Position numbers and translations under genes: made by a program. A stretch of 64,000 nucleotides of DNA. It comes from Nitrospirillum sp034653355 (GTDB taxonomy: Bacteria; Pseudomonadota; Alphaproteobacteria; Azospirillales; Azospirillaceae). The notes under the pieces were generated by a model. It was not told the DNA's origin. It was given only the letters and a program-made list of their open reading frames with translations, and searched no databases. The stretch is from positions 1,116,001 through 1,180,000 of the forward strand of contig NZ_JAYEER010000003.1 of assembly GCF_034653355.1 (NCBI RefSeq), in the 5' to 3' direction. How positions within the stretch are numbered: the stretch's first letter is position 1; each line of letters opens with the position of its first letter. Below are positions 16,152 to 24,526 of the stretch, in pieces.

Positions 16152-17549
16152 TTACAGGGGCGCATCCCAGACGCGAAGGGGGGTGATGATTAGGTTGCCG
16201 ATTTTGCCGTTGGCGGCGATGGTGACACTGGCTTCGATGACGCCACCTTCAAAGCGCGCGCGGTAGCGATACAGCGTGTCGCCGCACATGTCCTGCCGGC
16301 CGAACGGTGCCAGCTCCCGCAACTGGCCGAGCGCGGATATGGTCTTGGTGTAGCCGGCCATCAATTCCGTGAAGTCCAGCTTGGCGTAATCCGTGAAGTC
16401 GCCATAGGCCATCCGACCCGCCGCTATATCGCCCAGCAGGCGCTTCACCCGCTCGGTCATGGGCGGTTCCCCGTCGTTCGCCGGGGTGGCGGGTGCGCGG
16501 GCGAGGCCAGGTTCCACGATTTCCGCGACATGGCGGGCGATGGTCCCGGCGTCGGCGTTGTCGCTGTTGGCAAAGACGGCCACCGTCAGGCGGCCTTCGA
16601 GATAGCGGACGGCATAGGTCTGGAATCCCTGCCAAGTGCCGGAATGCCACCACACGCTGTTTTGGGTGTCGGTTTGCTGGAACCAGCCGAATCCATAAGG
16701 GTAAACGCAGCCATCGTTCAGGCGGGCCGGCTTCGCGACCTGGGCCCAGGAATCGTCGGTCAGCACCAGGCGGTCTGCCATGCCCACCGCCCAGGCCGCA
16801 TAGTCGAGCACGGACAGGTACAGGGACCCGTCGGCGGTCGAGTTGGCGGTTGGCGAGATCCATTCGGCGTTGCGCAGCGTGCCGTCCCGCGCCTCGTAGC
16901 CTGCCGCCCGGTTGGGGATCACGGCCGTCTCATCGATGGCGCGCGCGGTGCGCATTCCCAGTGGCGTGAACACGCGCTGTCGCAAGAGGTCGGCGTAATA
17001 TTGACCGCTCACCCGCTTCACAAGGAAGCCGAGGACGATGTAATCGGAATAGCTGAACCGCCAGCGGGCGCCGGCGGGGAAATTCAGCTTCTGGTTCGCG
17101 ATGATGTCCAGCAATTGCGCATCGGTGTAGTCGGCGCGGAAATCGCCATTCGGCGTCGCCGGCAGGCCCGACGTGTGGTTGAGCAGTTGGCGGATCGTGA
17201 TGGGCCGCCAACTGGGTGGCACTTCGGGAAGGTGGAGACGTATGGAATCGCCCAACCGAATTTTCCCATCCTGGACCAGCAGCATCACTGCGGCGGCCGT
17301 GAGCTGCATGCCGATCGCCCCGGTCTTGAACAGCGTGTCCGCATGGACGGGCACCTGATGCTCCAGGTTGGCTGAACCGTATCCTTGGGCGCGCAGCAGC
17401 CTGCCGTCGCGCACAATCGCGACCGCCAGGCCGGGAATGCCCTCGCGGGTCATCTCGGCGGCGATGTAGTCATTGACCGGTTCCGCGGTCGCGCGCGCCG
17501 GCATTCCGAGCAGAATGGCAGCGGCCAGAAGGTATTCGATCCTGTTCAT
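16152..17549 (-). CDS. beta-lactamase/serine-hydrolase family protein lacking the SxxK nucleophile
   Basis: 465 aa with a signal peptide (IEYLLAAAILLGMPARATA). The fold is that of class C beta-lactamase/esterase EstB-like proteins: IPGLAVAIVRDGRLLRAQGYG, IRQLLNHTSGLP, RFSYSDYIVLG (YxN-like motif), GWFQQT and WWHSGTWQGF (KTG-like motif). Where the family has a Ser-x-x-Lys tetrad after TLF-x-x-GS, this protein reads LFKTGAIGMQLTAAAVM: Ala replaces Ser and Met replaces Lys. The DNA reads GCG ATC GGC ATG there. It is therefore probably catalytically dead, perhaps a binding or sensing protein. It ends 99 bp before the regulator gene at 17648 on the same strand and may be co-transcribed with it. 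Confidence 0.88.
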   Translation of the reverse strand: MNRIEYLLAAAILLGMPARATAEPVNDYIAAEMTREGIPGLAVAIVRDGRLLRAQGYGSANLEHQVPVHADTLFKTGAIGMQLTAAAVMLLVQDGKIRLGDSIRLHLPEVPPSWRPITIRQLLNHTSGLPATPNGDFRADYTDAQLLDIIANQKLNFPAGARWRFSYSDYIVLGFLVKRVSGQYYADLLRQRVFTPLGMRTARAIDETAVIPNRAAGYEARDGTLRNAEWISPTANSTADGSLYLSVLDYAAWAVGMADRLVLTDDSWAQVAKPARLNDGCVYPYGFGWFQQTDTQNSVWWHSGTWQGFQTYAVRYLEGRLTVAVFANSDNADAGTIARHVAEIVEPGLARAPATPANDGEPPMTERVKRLLGDIAAGRMAYGDFTDYAKLDFTELMAGYTKTISALGQLRELAPFGRQDMCGDTLYRYRARFEGGVIEASVTIAANGKIGNLIITPLRVWDAPL

Positions 17550-17647
17550 GGCGAATACCCTTGCAGACGGGGAAAAATGGAACAATTGCCGAAGCGGTCA
17601 TTTCCTTGGCGAAAGCGGTCGTCCGTCAGCCCGGTGCGCCTGACAGC

Positions 17648-19042
17648 TTAGTGTGGGATCGGTGCTGCCGCTGGCGTGTCCGATGGTGATGGTGTGCCAT
17701 CCGCTGTCGCGGATTTATCCCAGATACCCTGGGACCGCAGTTCGCGATGCAGGACTAGGGTGGCGCCAATATTGAGGTTCGCCATGGCACGAACCCGGTA
17801 AAGCATTTCAAGGCCACGAAAGGATACGTTCCCGTTAAACCCGGCCGCGGCGATGCGAGCGGGATCACCCGCCAATTCAGCCATTTCCAACAGGCCGGGA
17901 TCGCGGGTTCCCGCGATGATCATGATGGTGTTTCCGGCGGGCCCGGGCAGGCTGGCCATATAGCCGTAATCCACGCGCGGTATGCGCTCCTCGGTCAGGA
18001 CGACACCGTCGGACTGATATTTCGTGCCAGTCGCGGCGTCGGTCAAATCATTGAACGTGTCACCAAGCGTGAAGCCCGAAGCCTGGAACAGGGGATCGCA
18101 CAGCAGGACGCTGAGGCCGCTCAACAGGCCGACGTAGACAACGTCGGACGACTTGAATGCGTCAGGAACCAGTTGCGAGGCCGAAATCAGCTTGATGGGG
18201 CGTGCTTGCCCTCGCGTGAGGTCGCGTAGGATGGCCTGGACCTTCTCCAGCGCCATAATGGTGCTGGATGAGACATATTGCTCCCTGGGAGGGGTAATGC
18301 GTTCACCCTCCTCCGGATGGCGCATCAGGTAGATGTCCAGGTCGTCCCGGGTGAGAATGGAATGATCCCAGACAAGACGGGGCACTGCGGTGGACGTGGG
18401 GCCCTGGCTTCCCATCTGGCCGAACAGGAAATAGTCGCCCATCACGATGGTTATCGGCCGGTCGCTCTTGGCAAGGGGCCGCCAGATGGCGGGCCATGTC
18501 GGCCGGTCCTGGACGGCCGGAAAAAGGAAAAGAATGGCAAGAAGCGCCACCAGGCAGGCAGCGCCCAGCGCCAGGCGTGAGCGCGGCACCGATCGCGCCC
18601 GGCCCGGAGGGACCTGCTCGGCGGGGGCCACCTTCGGCACGACCGTTTCGGCAACGCCGGTCAGTTGGACGCTGTACTGCCCCAGGGGAATCATGAGGCC
18701 TGGGTCGGGGCGGTCCTTGTAAACCTCATCCATCAGTTTGCGCAGGCGGTGGATGTACACCCTGACCGTCGCATCCTGGGGCGCGTCCAGCGTCCTGCCG
18801 GTGGAAAATATTTCGTTTGTTATCTCCAGCTCTGTCGGCGGCCGCAGGTCGATGGTTCGTTCCAACAGGAAATCGAACAGGCGCAGAAGCTTGTCCGACC
18901 GCTTGGAGCCCAGTTCGTCGCGCAGGACCTGCGCGGCTTCGCGCAACCGGTCTCCGCGGAGTGGAGCGCCGTCTCCAGCGGGAGCCGGTTCCTCGGCACC
19001 GTGCTGGGGTGGGGAAGGTTGCCGATGAGACCAAAGCTTCAT
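17648..19042 (-). CDS. membrane-anchored winged-helix regulator 3
   Basis: 464 aa from ATG 19042, preceded by GAAGG; a TTG three codons earlier is less likely. The order matches regulators 1, 2 and 4. The DNA-binding region spans about 35-125 (DKLLRLFDFLLERTIDLRPP, VRVYIHRLRKLMDEVY, MIPLGQYSVQL), with one membrane helix at about 157-177 (LALGAACLVALLAILFLF). The periplasmic part has ITIVMGDYFLFGQMG, SSDVVYVGLLSG and RVDYGYMASLPGPAGNTIMI. It is divergent from the DUF6152/secreted/propeller genes of module B, with 483 bp between. A cis-acting inverted repeat in that gap (19227-19246) is a plausible own operator. Confidence 0.82.
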   Translation of the reverse strand: MKLWSHRQPSPPQHGAEEPAPAGDGAPLRGDRLREAAQVLRDELGSKRSDKLLRLFDFLLERTIDLRPPTELEITNEIFSTGRTLDAPQDATVRVYIHRLRKLMDEVYKDRPDPGLMIPLGQYSVQLTGVAETVVPKVAPAEQVPPGRARSVPRSRLALGAACLVALLAILFLFPAVQDRPTWPAIWRPLAKSDRPITIVMGDYFLFGQMGSQGPTSTAVPRLVWDHSILTRDDLDIYLMRHPEEGERITPPREQYVSSSTIMALEKVQAILRDLTRGQARPIKLISASQLVPDAFKSSDVVYVGLLSGLSVLLCDPLFQASGFTLGDTFNDLTDAATGTKYQSDGVVLTEERIPRVDYGYMASLPGPAGNTIMIIAGTRDPGLLEMAELAGDPARIAAAGFNGNVSFRGLEMLYRVRAMANLNIGATLVLHRELRSQGIWDKSATADGTPSPSDTPAAAPIPH

Positions 19043-19525
19043 GCCGTTCAAACCTTCAGCAACGCGCGTCCATTTCAGGAATGTCCAAATCCTGTAACGC
19101 TTCCCCCACTGTCACGGCGCTGCCGCCGCTGGCTGGTTGGCTTAGGGATTCGGGGGCCATTACGGAGCAATTTTAATGGGGAAGATGCCGGAAACCCTAT
19201 TGAAACGTCCCCGCGTTCCCGCCCTGTAACGGTTTCACAACTGTAATCGCCGCCACGAGTTCGGAGCAAGTGCTAAGACTTTTCCAGGGCATCCCTTACC
19301 GGCGCGAGACATCCGCCGGGGTCCGAGCCGCACGTGGGAACAGCACGTGGCAACGGGGAAGCGCCTGTGGCGGCCGGATAAAGGGAGCAAGGGATCGGGC
19401 GCCAGGGATTGCTTCAGACACGCGCCTGAACGTTCCCGCCTTGGTTTTTCGCATCGTCCGGATGAAGGCGACGGCGTGGCCGCGCGGCGCGCGACACGCG
19501 GTCTTAAATAAACAGGAGTTGATTG
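19043..19525. other. divergent regulatory region between regulator 3 and module B
   Basis: No gene supported. It contains the candidate operator TAACGGTTTCACAACTGTAA at 19227-19246. The stretch 19280-19500 has open frames but no ribosome binding site or family similarity. AGGAG at 19514-19518 serves the DUF6152 gene. Confidence 0.6.
19227..19246. promoter_or_regulatory. candidate operator of the module regulator
   Basis: TAACGGTTTCACAACTGTAA is an imperfect inverted repeat with the same TTTC core and arm spacing as the exact AACGGTT-N4-AACCGTT sites at 46504 and 49356. It lies in the divergent promoter region of regulator 3 and the module B operon. Confidence 0.5.
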
Positions 19526-19912
19526 ATGAAACTGGTCAAGAAAGCGGTATCGGCGGCTGTCGGCGTCGGTCTCGTCGCGGCCGTGGTCGCCATGCCGGCC
19601 TTGGCTCATCACTCGTTCGCGATGTTCGATCAGACGAAGATCGATCAGCTGAACAAGGCGACCGTCACCGAATTCCGCTTCGCCAACCCGCATTCGTTTG
19701 TCGTCGTCAGCGCCGAGGGGGCGAATGGAAAGACCAGTTACGCCTTGGAATGCAGCAGCGTGAACATGATGAGTGCCGCGGGGTGGGATCCGACGACGAT
19801 CAAGGCGGGCGACACCGTCAACATCGCGTTCTATCCGCTCCGCGATGGGCGGCCCGGCGGGATGCTGAAGACGATCACGGTTCCGGATGGCAGGACCTTG
19901 AGCGGCTGGTGA
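19526..19912 (+). CDS. DUF6152-family secreted protein (module B)
   Basis: 128 aa, paralog of the protein at 1919. The ATG at 19526 has AGGAG seven bases upstream; a TTG one codon earlier is less likely. A signal peptide (VSAAVGVGLVAAVVAMPALA) leads to the same mature N-terminus, HHSFAMFDQTKI. Conserved features are FANPHSFVVV, YALECSSVNMM, GW, AGDTVNIAFYPLRDGRPGGML. It is first in module B, followed by the secreted protein (20026) and the Tat propeller (20935), the same set as in module A, all on one strand here. Function is unknown. Confidence 0.9.
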   Translation: MKLVKKAVSAAVGVGLVAAVVAMPALAHHSFAMFDQTKIDQLNKATVTEFRFANPHSFVVVSAEGANGKTSYALECSSVNMMSAAGWDPTTIKAGDTVNIAFYPLRDGRPGGMLKTITVPDGRTLSGW

Positions 19913-20025
19913 TGCCGATGGCGGAGGGCGCGGCGCCCTGACCAGCATCCCCTTGCTGGCGCCTTGGCGCCGCGTGCCGGATGGCGACCAATTTATAAAG
20001 AGTCAAAGGGACTGGGAGGTTTGTG

Positions 20026-20808
20026 ATGAGAATGGGGAAGCCCCTGCTGCTCGCCGTGGCTGTGGCGGCGATCTGCGCCGGGCCGGCGGGGCATGCCACC
20101 GCGGCGCCCGCGCGTCATGCGGCGGAGCCTTACATGACCGGTATTTGGGAAATATATCCCGACCCTTTCGCCGGCGACGAAAACACCTTCAAGGAGCTTC
20201 CGGTGCCCGGCGACGGGCCGCACCTGAAAGAGCCATACGCGACCCAGTGGAAAGCGCTTCGGGCTGAGCGTGACGCCAAGCTCAAGGCCGGCACCCCGCT
20301 CGTCGATGCCAGCACGCTGTGCCTGCCCGAAGGCATGCCAACGATCATGGGGGCCATTTTCCCGCTGGAATTCCTCCAGACCAAGGGGCGCTTGACCGTG
20401 CTGGCCGAGTTCCTCAGCCAGACGCGGCGGATTTATCTCGACCGGCCGATGCCCCCCCCGAACAAGCTGGTGCCATCCTACTACGGCATGTCCATCGGCC
20501 ATTGGGAGGGTGATACCCTGGTCGTCACGACGCGTGGCGTGAAGGAGGACGTTCGCTTCTTTGAAATTCCTCACAGCGGCGACATGACGATCACGGAGCG
20601 CATCCGTCTGACCGCGCCGGACATGATGGAAGACCAGATCACGATCGATGACCCCAAGATGCTCCTCGAACCCTACCGCTTCACCTATGGTTACAAGCGG
20701 AACGATAAATACCAGATCATGGAATACTACTGTGACCGGGAAGATCCGCTGTTCAAGGTCAAGCCGGATGGGACCATCGAAATGAAATCAATCAGCGAAA
20801 TCAAGTAA
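20026..20808 (+). CDS. secreted protein of unknown function (module B), paralog of 2338-3108
   Basis: 260 aa from ATG 20026 behind GGGAGG. The signal peptide ends near HATAAPA. It shares with the module A protein the blocks EPYMTGIWE-YP, HLKEPYATQWKA, GTPLVDASTLCLPEGMPTIM, LTVLAEFLSQTRRIYLDRP, HWEGDTLVVTTRGVKEDVRF, FEIPHSGDMTITERIRL and PYRFTYGYKRNDKYQIMEYYC. No catalytic motif is recognised. It lies between the DUF6152 and beta-propeller genes. Confidence 0.87.
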   Translation: MRMGKPLLLAVAVAAICAGPAGHATAAPARHAAEPYMTGIWEIYPDPFAGDENTFKELPVPGDGPHLKEPYATQWKALRAERDAKLKAGTPLVDASTLCLPEGMPTIMGAIFPLEFLQTKGRLTVLAEFLSQTRRIYLDRPMPPPNKLVPSYYGMSIGHWEGDTLVVTTRGVKEDVRFFEIPHSGDMTITERIRLTAPDMMEDQITIDDPKMLLEPYRFTYGYKRNDKYQIMEYYCDREDPLFKVKPDGTIEMKSISEIK

Positions 20809-20934
20809 ACGGGTTTCGGATCGCCCCGCCGGTACGGCGGCCCTGTCGTCAGCCCTTCCGCACCGTCGGCCGCTTTCGGGCGGCCGCGCGTTTCCCCCAG
20901 GCAAGCCGCTCGCTTTTCCCGGGAGCAGGACAGC

Positions 20935-22269
20935 ATGTCGCATCGACGGAATTTTCTTAAGCGGGCCCTGGCAACAGGGGTCGGGGCGGCGCACACCCTG
21001 TACGCCCCGGCGATCCTTGCCATTGCCCGGCCGGGTGCCAGCCGTGCCCACGACATCGTCTCGGCCATCCGGCGCGACGACACGACCCGACGGTCGCGGA
21101 ACCTGGGCGACGGCTATCACATGACCTGGACCGCCGCCGATCGCCAGGTCGTGATCGTCAATGACGGCACCGGCTGGGCCGATCCCCCCGCCGCCTTCTA
21201 CAACACGCGACTGTGGGCGATGGACGGGCCCGCCCAAGGCGCGACATTCGGCGACATCACCGGCTACCCTGAACTCGACCGCGCCACGCGGCCGGAAGGT
21301 GCGCCGTCCTATTATGGTTTTGGCCTGCTGTCGGTGCGTGGCCGGCTGTACCAGTTCCTGAGCACGCTGGACGATGCCAAGGACCGGCCACGGCACTGGA
21401 CGGGGGCGAAGCTTATCCATTCCGATGACGGCGGCCTTAGCTGGCGTAACCAGGACGGCTCCGCACCGGTGGTATGGGAGGACTGGGGGGACCAGAACCG
21501 TGACCGGTTCGCGTTTTTCGATGAGCAGGACGGGTGCTTCTCGCTGCTTTCGATCCTGCAGATGGGGCAGGACTATCGCGCCAATCGCGATGGCCATGTC
21601 TATGTCTACAGCCCGAATGGAAGCCGTGATGGCCGGATGAATGAGCTCGTGATGTTCCGGGTGCGTGTCGAGCATATCCTTGAGCGGCGCGCCTATGAGT
21701 TCTTCGGCGGCCACCTCGCGGGGGGCGATGCGCGCTGGGTCGGGAACATCGCGGATCGCAAGCCGGTGCACACCTTTCCGCGCGGATGGGTCAATCATGC
21801 CAACCTGTTCCCAGGTGACCTCGTCCTGGAATCCTGGCTGCCCAGCGTCGTCTACAATGAGCCACTCGACCTTTACATGATGGCCAGCGCCGGCATCGGT
21901 TGCGCGCCCGATGGAACGGAGTTCGGCAAGCCCAGCTATCTCGGCCTGTGGGTTGCCTCGGCGCCGTGGGGGCCCTGGCGGCAGGTGCATGAAGAAACCG
22001 CCTGGATGCCCGGGGGTGACATTGCGGCGCGCGCCTACGGGCCCCAGATCGCGCCGAAGTGGATCGCGCCTGACGGCAAGTCGTTTTGGCTGGCCTGGGC
22101 CGACCTGAACGGCATCCGGGCCTTCGCGAAGGATGAAGACCGGCTGGCAGCCGCGCTTGAAAAGGCGGATGGCGCCCAGGCGCGGGCCGGGATCGAGGCG
22201 AACTTCCTTCACCAGTACATGCCGGGCTTTTCCTTCAACGCGCAGCGGATCGACCTGGTTCTCGGCTGA
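20935..22269 (+). CDS. Tat-exported DUF4185-like beta-propeller protein (module B)
   Basis: 444 aa, paralog of the protein at 5948. The N-terminus MSHRRNFLKRALATG has the twin-arginine motif, followed by a hydrophobic stretch ending near ALA. It conserves LGDGYHMTW, SDDGGLSWRNQDG, GCFSLLSILQMGQDYRANRD, SVVYNEPLDLYMMASAGIGC, SAPWGPW and APKWIAPDGKSFWLAWADL. Compared with the module A copy it is nearly the same length, with a longer acidic/alanine insertion near residue 405-425. It ends 91 bp before the iorA start and just before that gene's operator. DUF4185-like assignment is from recalled motifs. Confidence 0.83.
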   Translation: MSHRRNFLKRALATGVGAAHTLYAPAILAIARPGASRAHDIVSAIRRDDTTRRSRNLGDGYHMTWTAADRQVVIVNDGTGWADPPAAFYNTRLWAMDGPAQGATFGDITGYPELDRATRPEGAPSYYGFGLLSVRGRLYQFLSTLDDAKDRPRHWTGAKLIHSDDGGLSWRNQDGSAPVVWEDWGDQNRDRFAFFDEQDGCFSLLSILQMGQDYRANRDGHVYVYSPNGSRDGRMNELVMFRVRVEHILERRAYEFFGGHLAGGDARWVGNIADRKPVHTFPRGWVNHANLFPGDLVLESWLPSVVYNEPLDLYMMASAGIGCAPDGTEFGKPSYLGLWVASAPWGPWRQVHEETAWMPGGDIAARAYGPQIAPKWIAPDGKSFWLAWADLNGIRAFAKDEDRLAAALEKADGAQARAGIEANFLHQYMPGFSFNAQRIDLVLG

Positions 22270-22325
22270 GGGCAAGAGCCGTACCGCCCCGGGCCAAGCG
22301 GTTGGAATGAAAACCGGCGGAATAC

Positions 22326-22337
22326 TTTAGGCCTAAA
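22326..22337. promoter_or_regulatory. candidate MarR operator, perfect palindrome
   Basis: TTTAGGCCTAAA lies 24 bp upstream of the iorA start codon, a position that would let a bound repressor block transcription. The same 12-mer occurs at 28471. Confidence 0.65.
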
Positions 22338-22360
22338 CATATGCGCATGCATATCAATGG

Positions 22361-24526
22361 ATGACGGACATGGCTGAGCGTTCTTTTGCCAGAGAAGTTG
22401 AGCATCTGCGACTGGGAGACGGCGACGTCTTCCGGGGCGAGGCCATTCTGGCGATCACCAAGGGTCTGCTTCAGGCCGGCGTCTCTTATGTGGGCGGATA
22501 CCAGGGCTCCCCCATTTCCCACCTTATGGATGTCCTGGCTGATGCGAAGGACATCCTCGACGAGCTGGGCGTTAACTTTCAAAGCTCGGCGAACGAGGCC
22601 ACGGCGGCGGCCATGCTTTCGGCCTCCGTCATGTATCCCCTGCGGGGAGCGGTGGCATGGAAATCCACGGTCGGAACGAATGTGGCATCCGATGCGCTGG
22701 CCAATCTCGCGTCCGGCGGCGTCACCGGCGGCGCCTTGGTCATCATCGGCGAGGATTATGGTGAGGGCTCCTCCATCATGCAGGAGCGCACACACGCCTT
22801 CGCGATGAAATCGCAGATGTGGCTGCTCGACCCGCGCCCTGACCATGCGTGCATCGTCAATTTGATCGCCCGTGGCTTCGAGTTGTCGGAAACCTCGAAC
22901 ACGCCGGTCATGCTGGAGGTCCGGGTCCGCACCTGCCACATGCACGGCAGTTTCGTGTGCAAGGACAATGTCCGCCCATCCTTCACCATCGATGACGCGC
23001 TGAACGCGCCGAAGCGGGATCTCAGCCGCATCGTGCTGCCCCCGGCGGCCTACGATCATGAGCGGGAAAAGATCGCCCGGCGCCTGCCGGCGGCGGTCGA
23101 TTTCATTCGCGCGCGCCGGCTGAACGAACTGTTTGGTCCGGCCACGGGCAAGGTCGGTATCGCCCTGCAGGGTGGAATGTACAACAACGTGATCCGCGCC
23201 TTGCAGTATCTCGGCCTTTCGGACGCGTACGGCAACACGCAGGTCCCGCTTTATGTCATGAACGTCACCTATCCGGTGATCGACAGCGAGATCGCCGATT
23301 TTTCCATGGGCAAGGACGCCATCCTCATGGTGGAGGAAGGACAGCCCGAATATCTGGAGCAGGCCGTCAATACGGTGCTGCGCCGGCGCGATATCAATAC
23401 GCGCGTCCGCGGCAAGGACGTCCTTCCGATGGCCGGCGACTACACAATACAGGCGCTCGCGAAGGGCATTCAGGCGTTCCTGGACGATCATTCCCCCAAT
23501 CTGCTGGGCAACCGCCCCCCGGTTCCGGATGCCAGCCCGGTGCTGGCGGATCCCAAGGTCGAAAGGCTGAAGTCCGTTGTCCCGCCCCGTCCGCCGGGCC
23601 TATGCACCGGCTGCCCGGAACGCCCGATCTTCGCCGCCATGAAGCTGACGCAGCAGGAGCTGGGCGACCATCACGTGTCGGCCGACATCGGTTGCCACCT
23701 GTTCTCCATCCTGCCGCCCTTCAATATCGGGACGACCACCATGGGCTTCGGCCTGGGTGCCGCCTCGGCCGCCGCCTTCAGCAAAGGAACCGGCAAGCGC
23801 TCGATCGCGGTCATGGGCGATGGCGGTTTCTGGCATAACGGCCTGACCAGCGGGATCGGCAACGCCGTTTTCAACAAGCATGACGGCGTCTTCGTCATCG
23901 TCGACAACTTCTATTCGTCGGCGACCGGCGGGCAGGACATCCTTTCCTCCCGCGCGCACAACAAAAGCCGCCAGACGAACAACCCCATATCCAAGGCGGT
24001 CAAGGGGGTGGGCGCCACCTGGGTCCGTGAGGTCGATCGCACCTACGATGTGGGCAGGATGCGCGCGGTGCTGAAAGAGGCGCTGACGACCAAGGAGGAG
24101 GGGCCCAAGATCATCATCGCCTCCTCCGAATGCATGCTCAACCGGCAGCGGCGGGAGAGGCCCCTCACGGCGAAGTCGATCAAGGACGGCAAGCGCGTAG
24201 TCAAGGAGCGCTTCGGCGTCGATGAAGATGTCTGCACCGGCGATCATGCCTGCATCCGCTTGTCCGGCTGCCCGTCTCTTTCCGTCAAGCAACTCGACGA
24301 TCCACTGCGTGACGATCCGGTCGCCGCGATTGACAATTCCTGTGTCGGCTGTGGCAATTGCGGCGAGGTATCGGAGGCGGCCGCCCTCTGCCCGTCCTTC
24401 TATCGTGCCGAGGTGATCCACAATCCGACGCGGTGGGACAGGGTGACGGCTCGGCTTTCCATGGCCTTGATCGGCTTCCTGCAGCAGCGGCGAGCGCGCC
24501 GCCGCGTCGCCTTCGAGGTGGCGTGA
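22361..24526 (+). CDS. iorA: indolepyruvate ferredoxin oxidoreductase, alpha subunit
   Basis: 721 aa. The enzyme oxidatively decarboxylates arylpyruvates (indole-, phenyl-, hydroxyphenylpyruvate) to arylacetyl-CoA, passing electrons to ferredoxin. The N-terminal pyrimidine-binding domain has GYQGSPISHLMDVL. The C-terminal ThDP domain has CTGCPERPIF and the pyrophosphate site GDGGFWHNGLTSGIGNAVFN with IVDNFYSSATGGQD. The end carries a ferredoxin-like region with cysteines in CTGDHACIRLSGCPSL and CVGCGNCGEVSEAAALCPS. ATG 22361 is used; the ribosome binding site is weak. It is coupled to iorB by ATGA. The palindrome in its promoter links it to the MarR regulon. Confidence 0.93.
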   Translation: MTDMAERSFAREVEHLRLGDGDVFRGEAILAITKGLLQAGVSYVGGYQGSPISHLMDVLADAKDILDELGVNFQSSANEATAAAMLSASVMYPLRGAVAWKSTVGTNVASDALANLASGGVTGGALVIIGEDYGEGSSIMQERTHAFAMKSQMWLLDPRPDHACIVNLIARGFELSETSNTPVMLEVRVRTCHMHGSFVCKDNVRPSFTIDDALNAPKRDLSRIVLPPAAYDHEREKIARRLPAAVDFIRARRLNELFGPATGKVGIALQGGMYNNVIRALQYLGLSDAYGNTQVPLYVMNVTYPVIDSEIADFSMGKDAILMVEEGQPEYLEQAVNTVLRRRDINTRVRGKDVLPMAGDYTIQALAKGIQAFLDDHSPNLLGNRPPVPDASPVLADPKVERLKSVVPPRPPGLCTGCPERPIFAAMKLTQQELGDHHVSADIGCHLFSILPPFNIGTTTMGFGLGAASAAAFSKGTGKRSIAVMGDGGFWHNGLTSGIGNAVFNKHDGVFVIVDNFYSSATGGQDILSSRAHNKSRQTNNPISKAVKGVGATWVREVDRTYDVGRMRAVLKEALTTKEEGPKIIIASSECMLNRQRRERPLTAKSIKDGKRVVKERFGVDEDVCTGDHACIRLSGCPSLSVKQLDDPLRDDPVAAIDNSCVGCGNCGEVSEAAALCPSFYRAEVIHNPTRWDRVTARLSMALIGFLQQRRARRRVAFEVA

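Noticed and set aside
20788..22275. A 495-codon minus-strand frame opposite the module B propeller gene
   Set aside because: It mirrors the codon structure of the plus-strand gene, which has a signal motif, a paralog and conserved blocks; the antisense frame has none.
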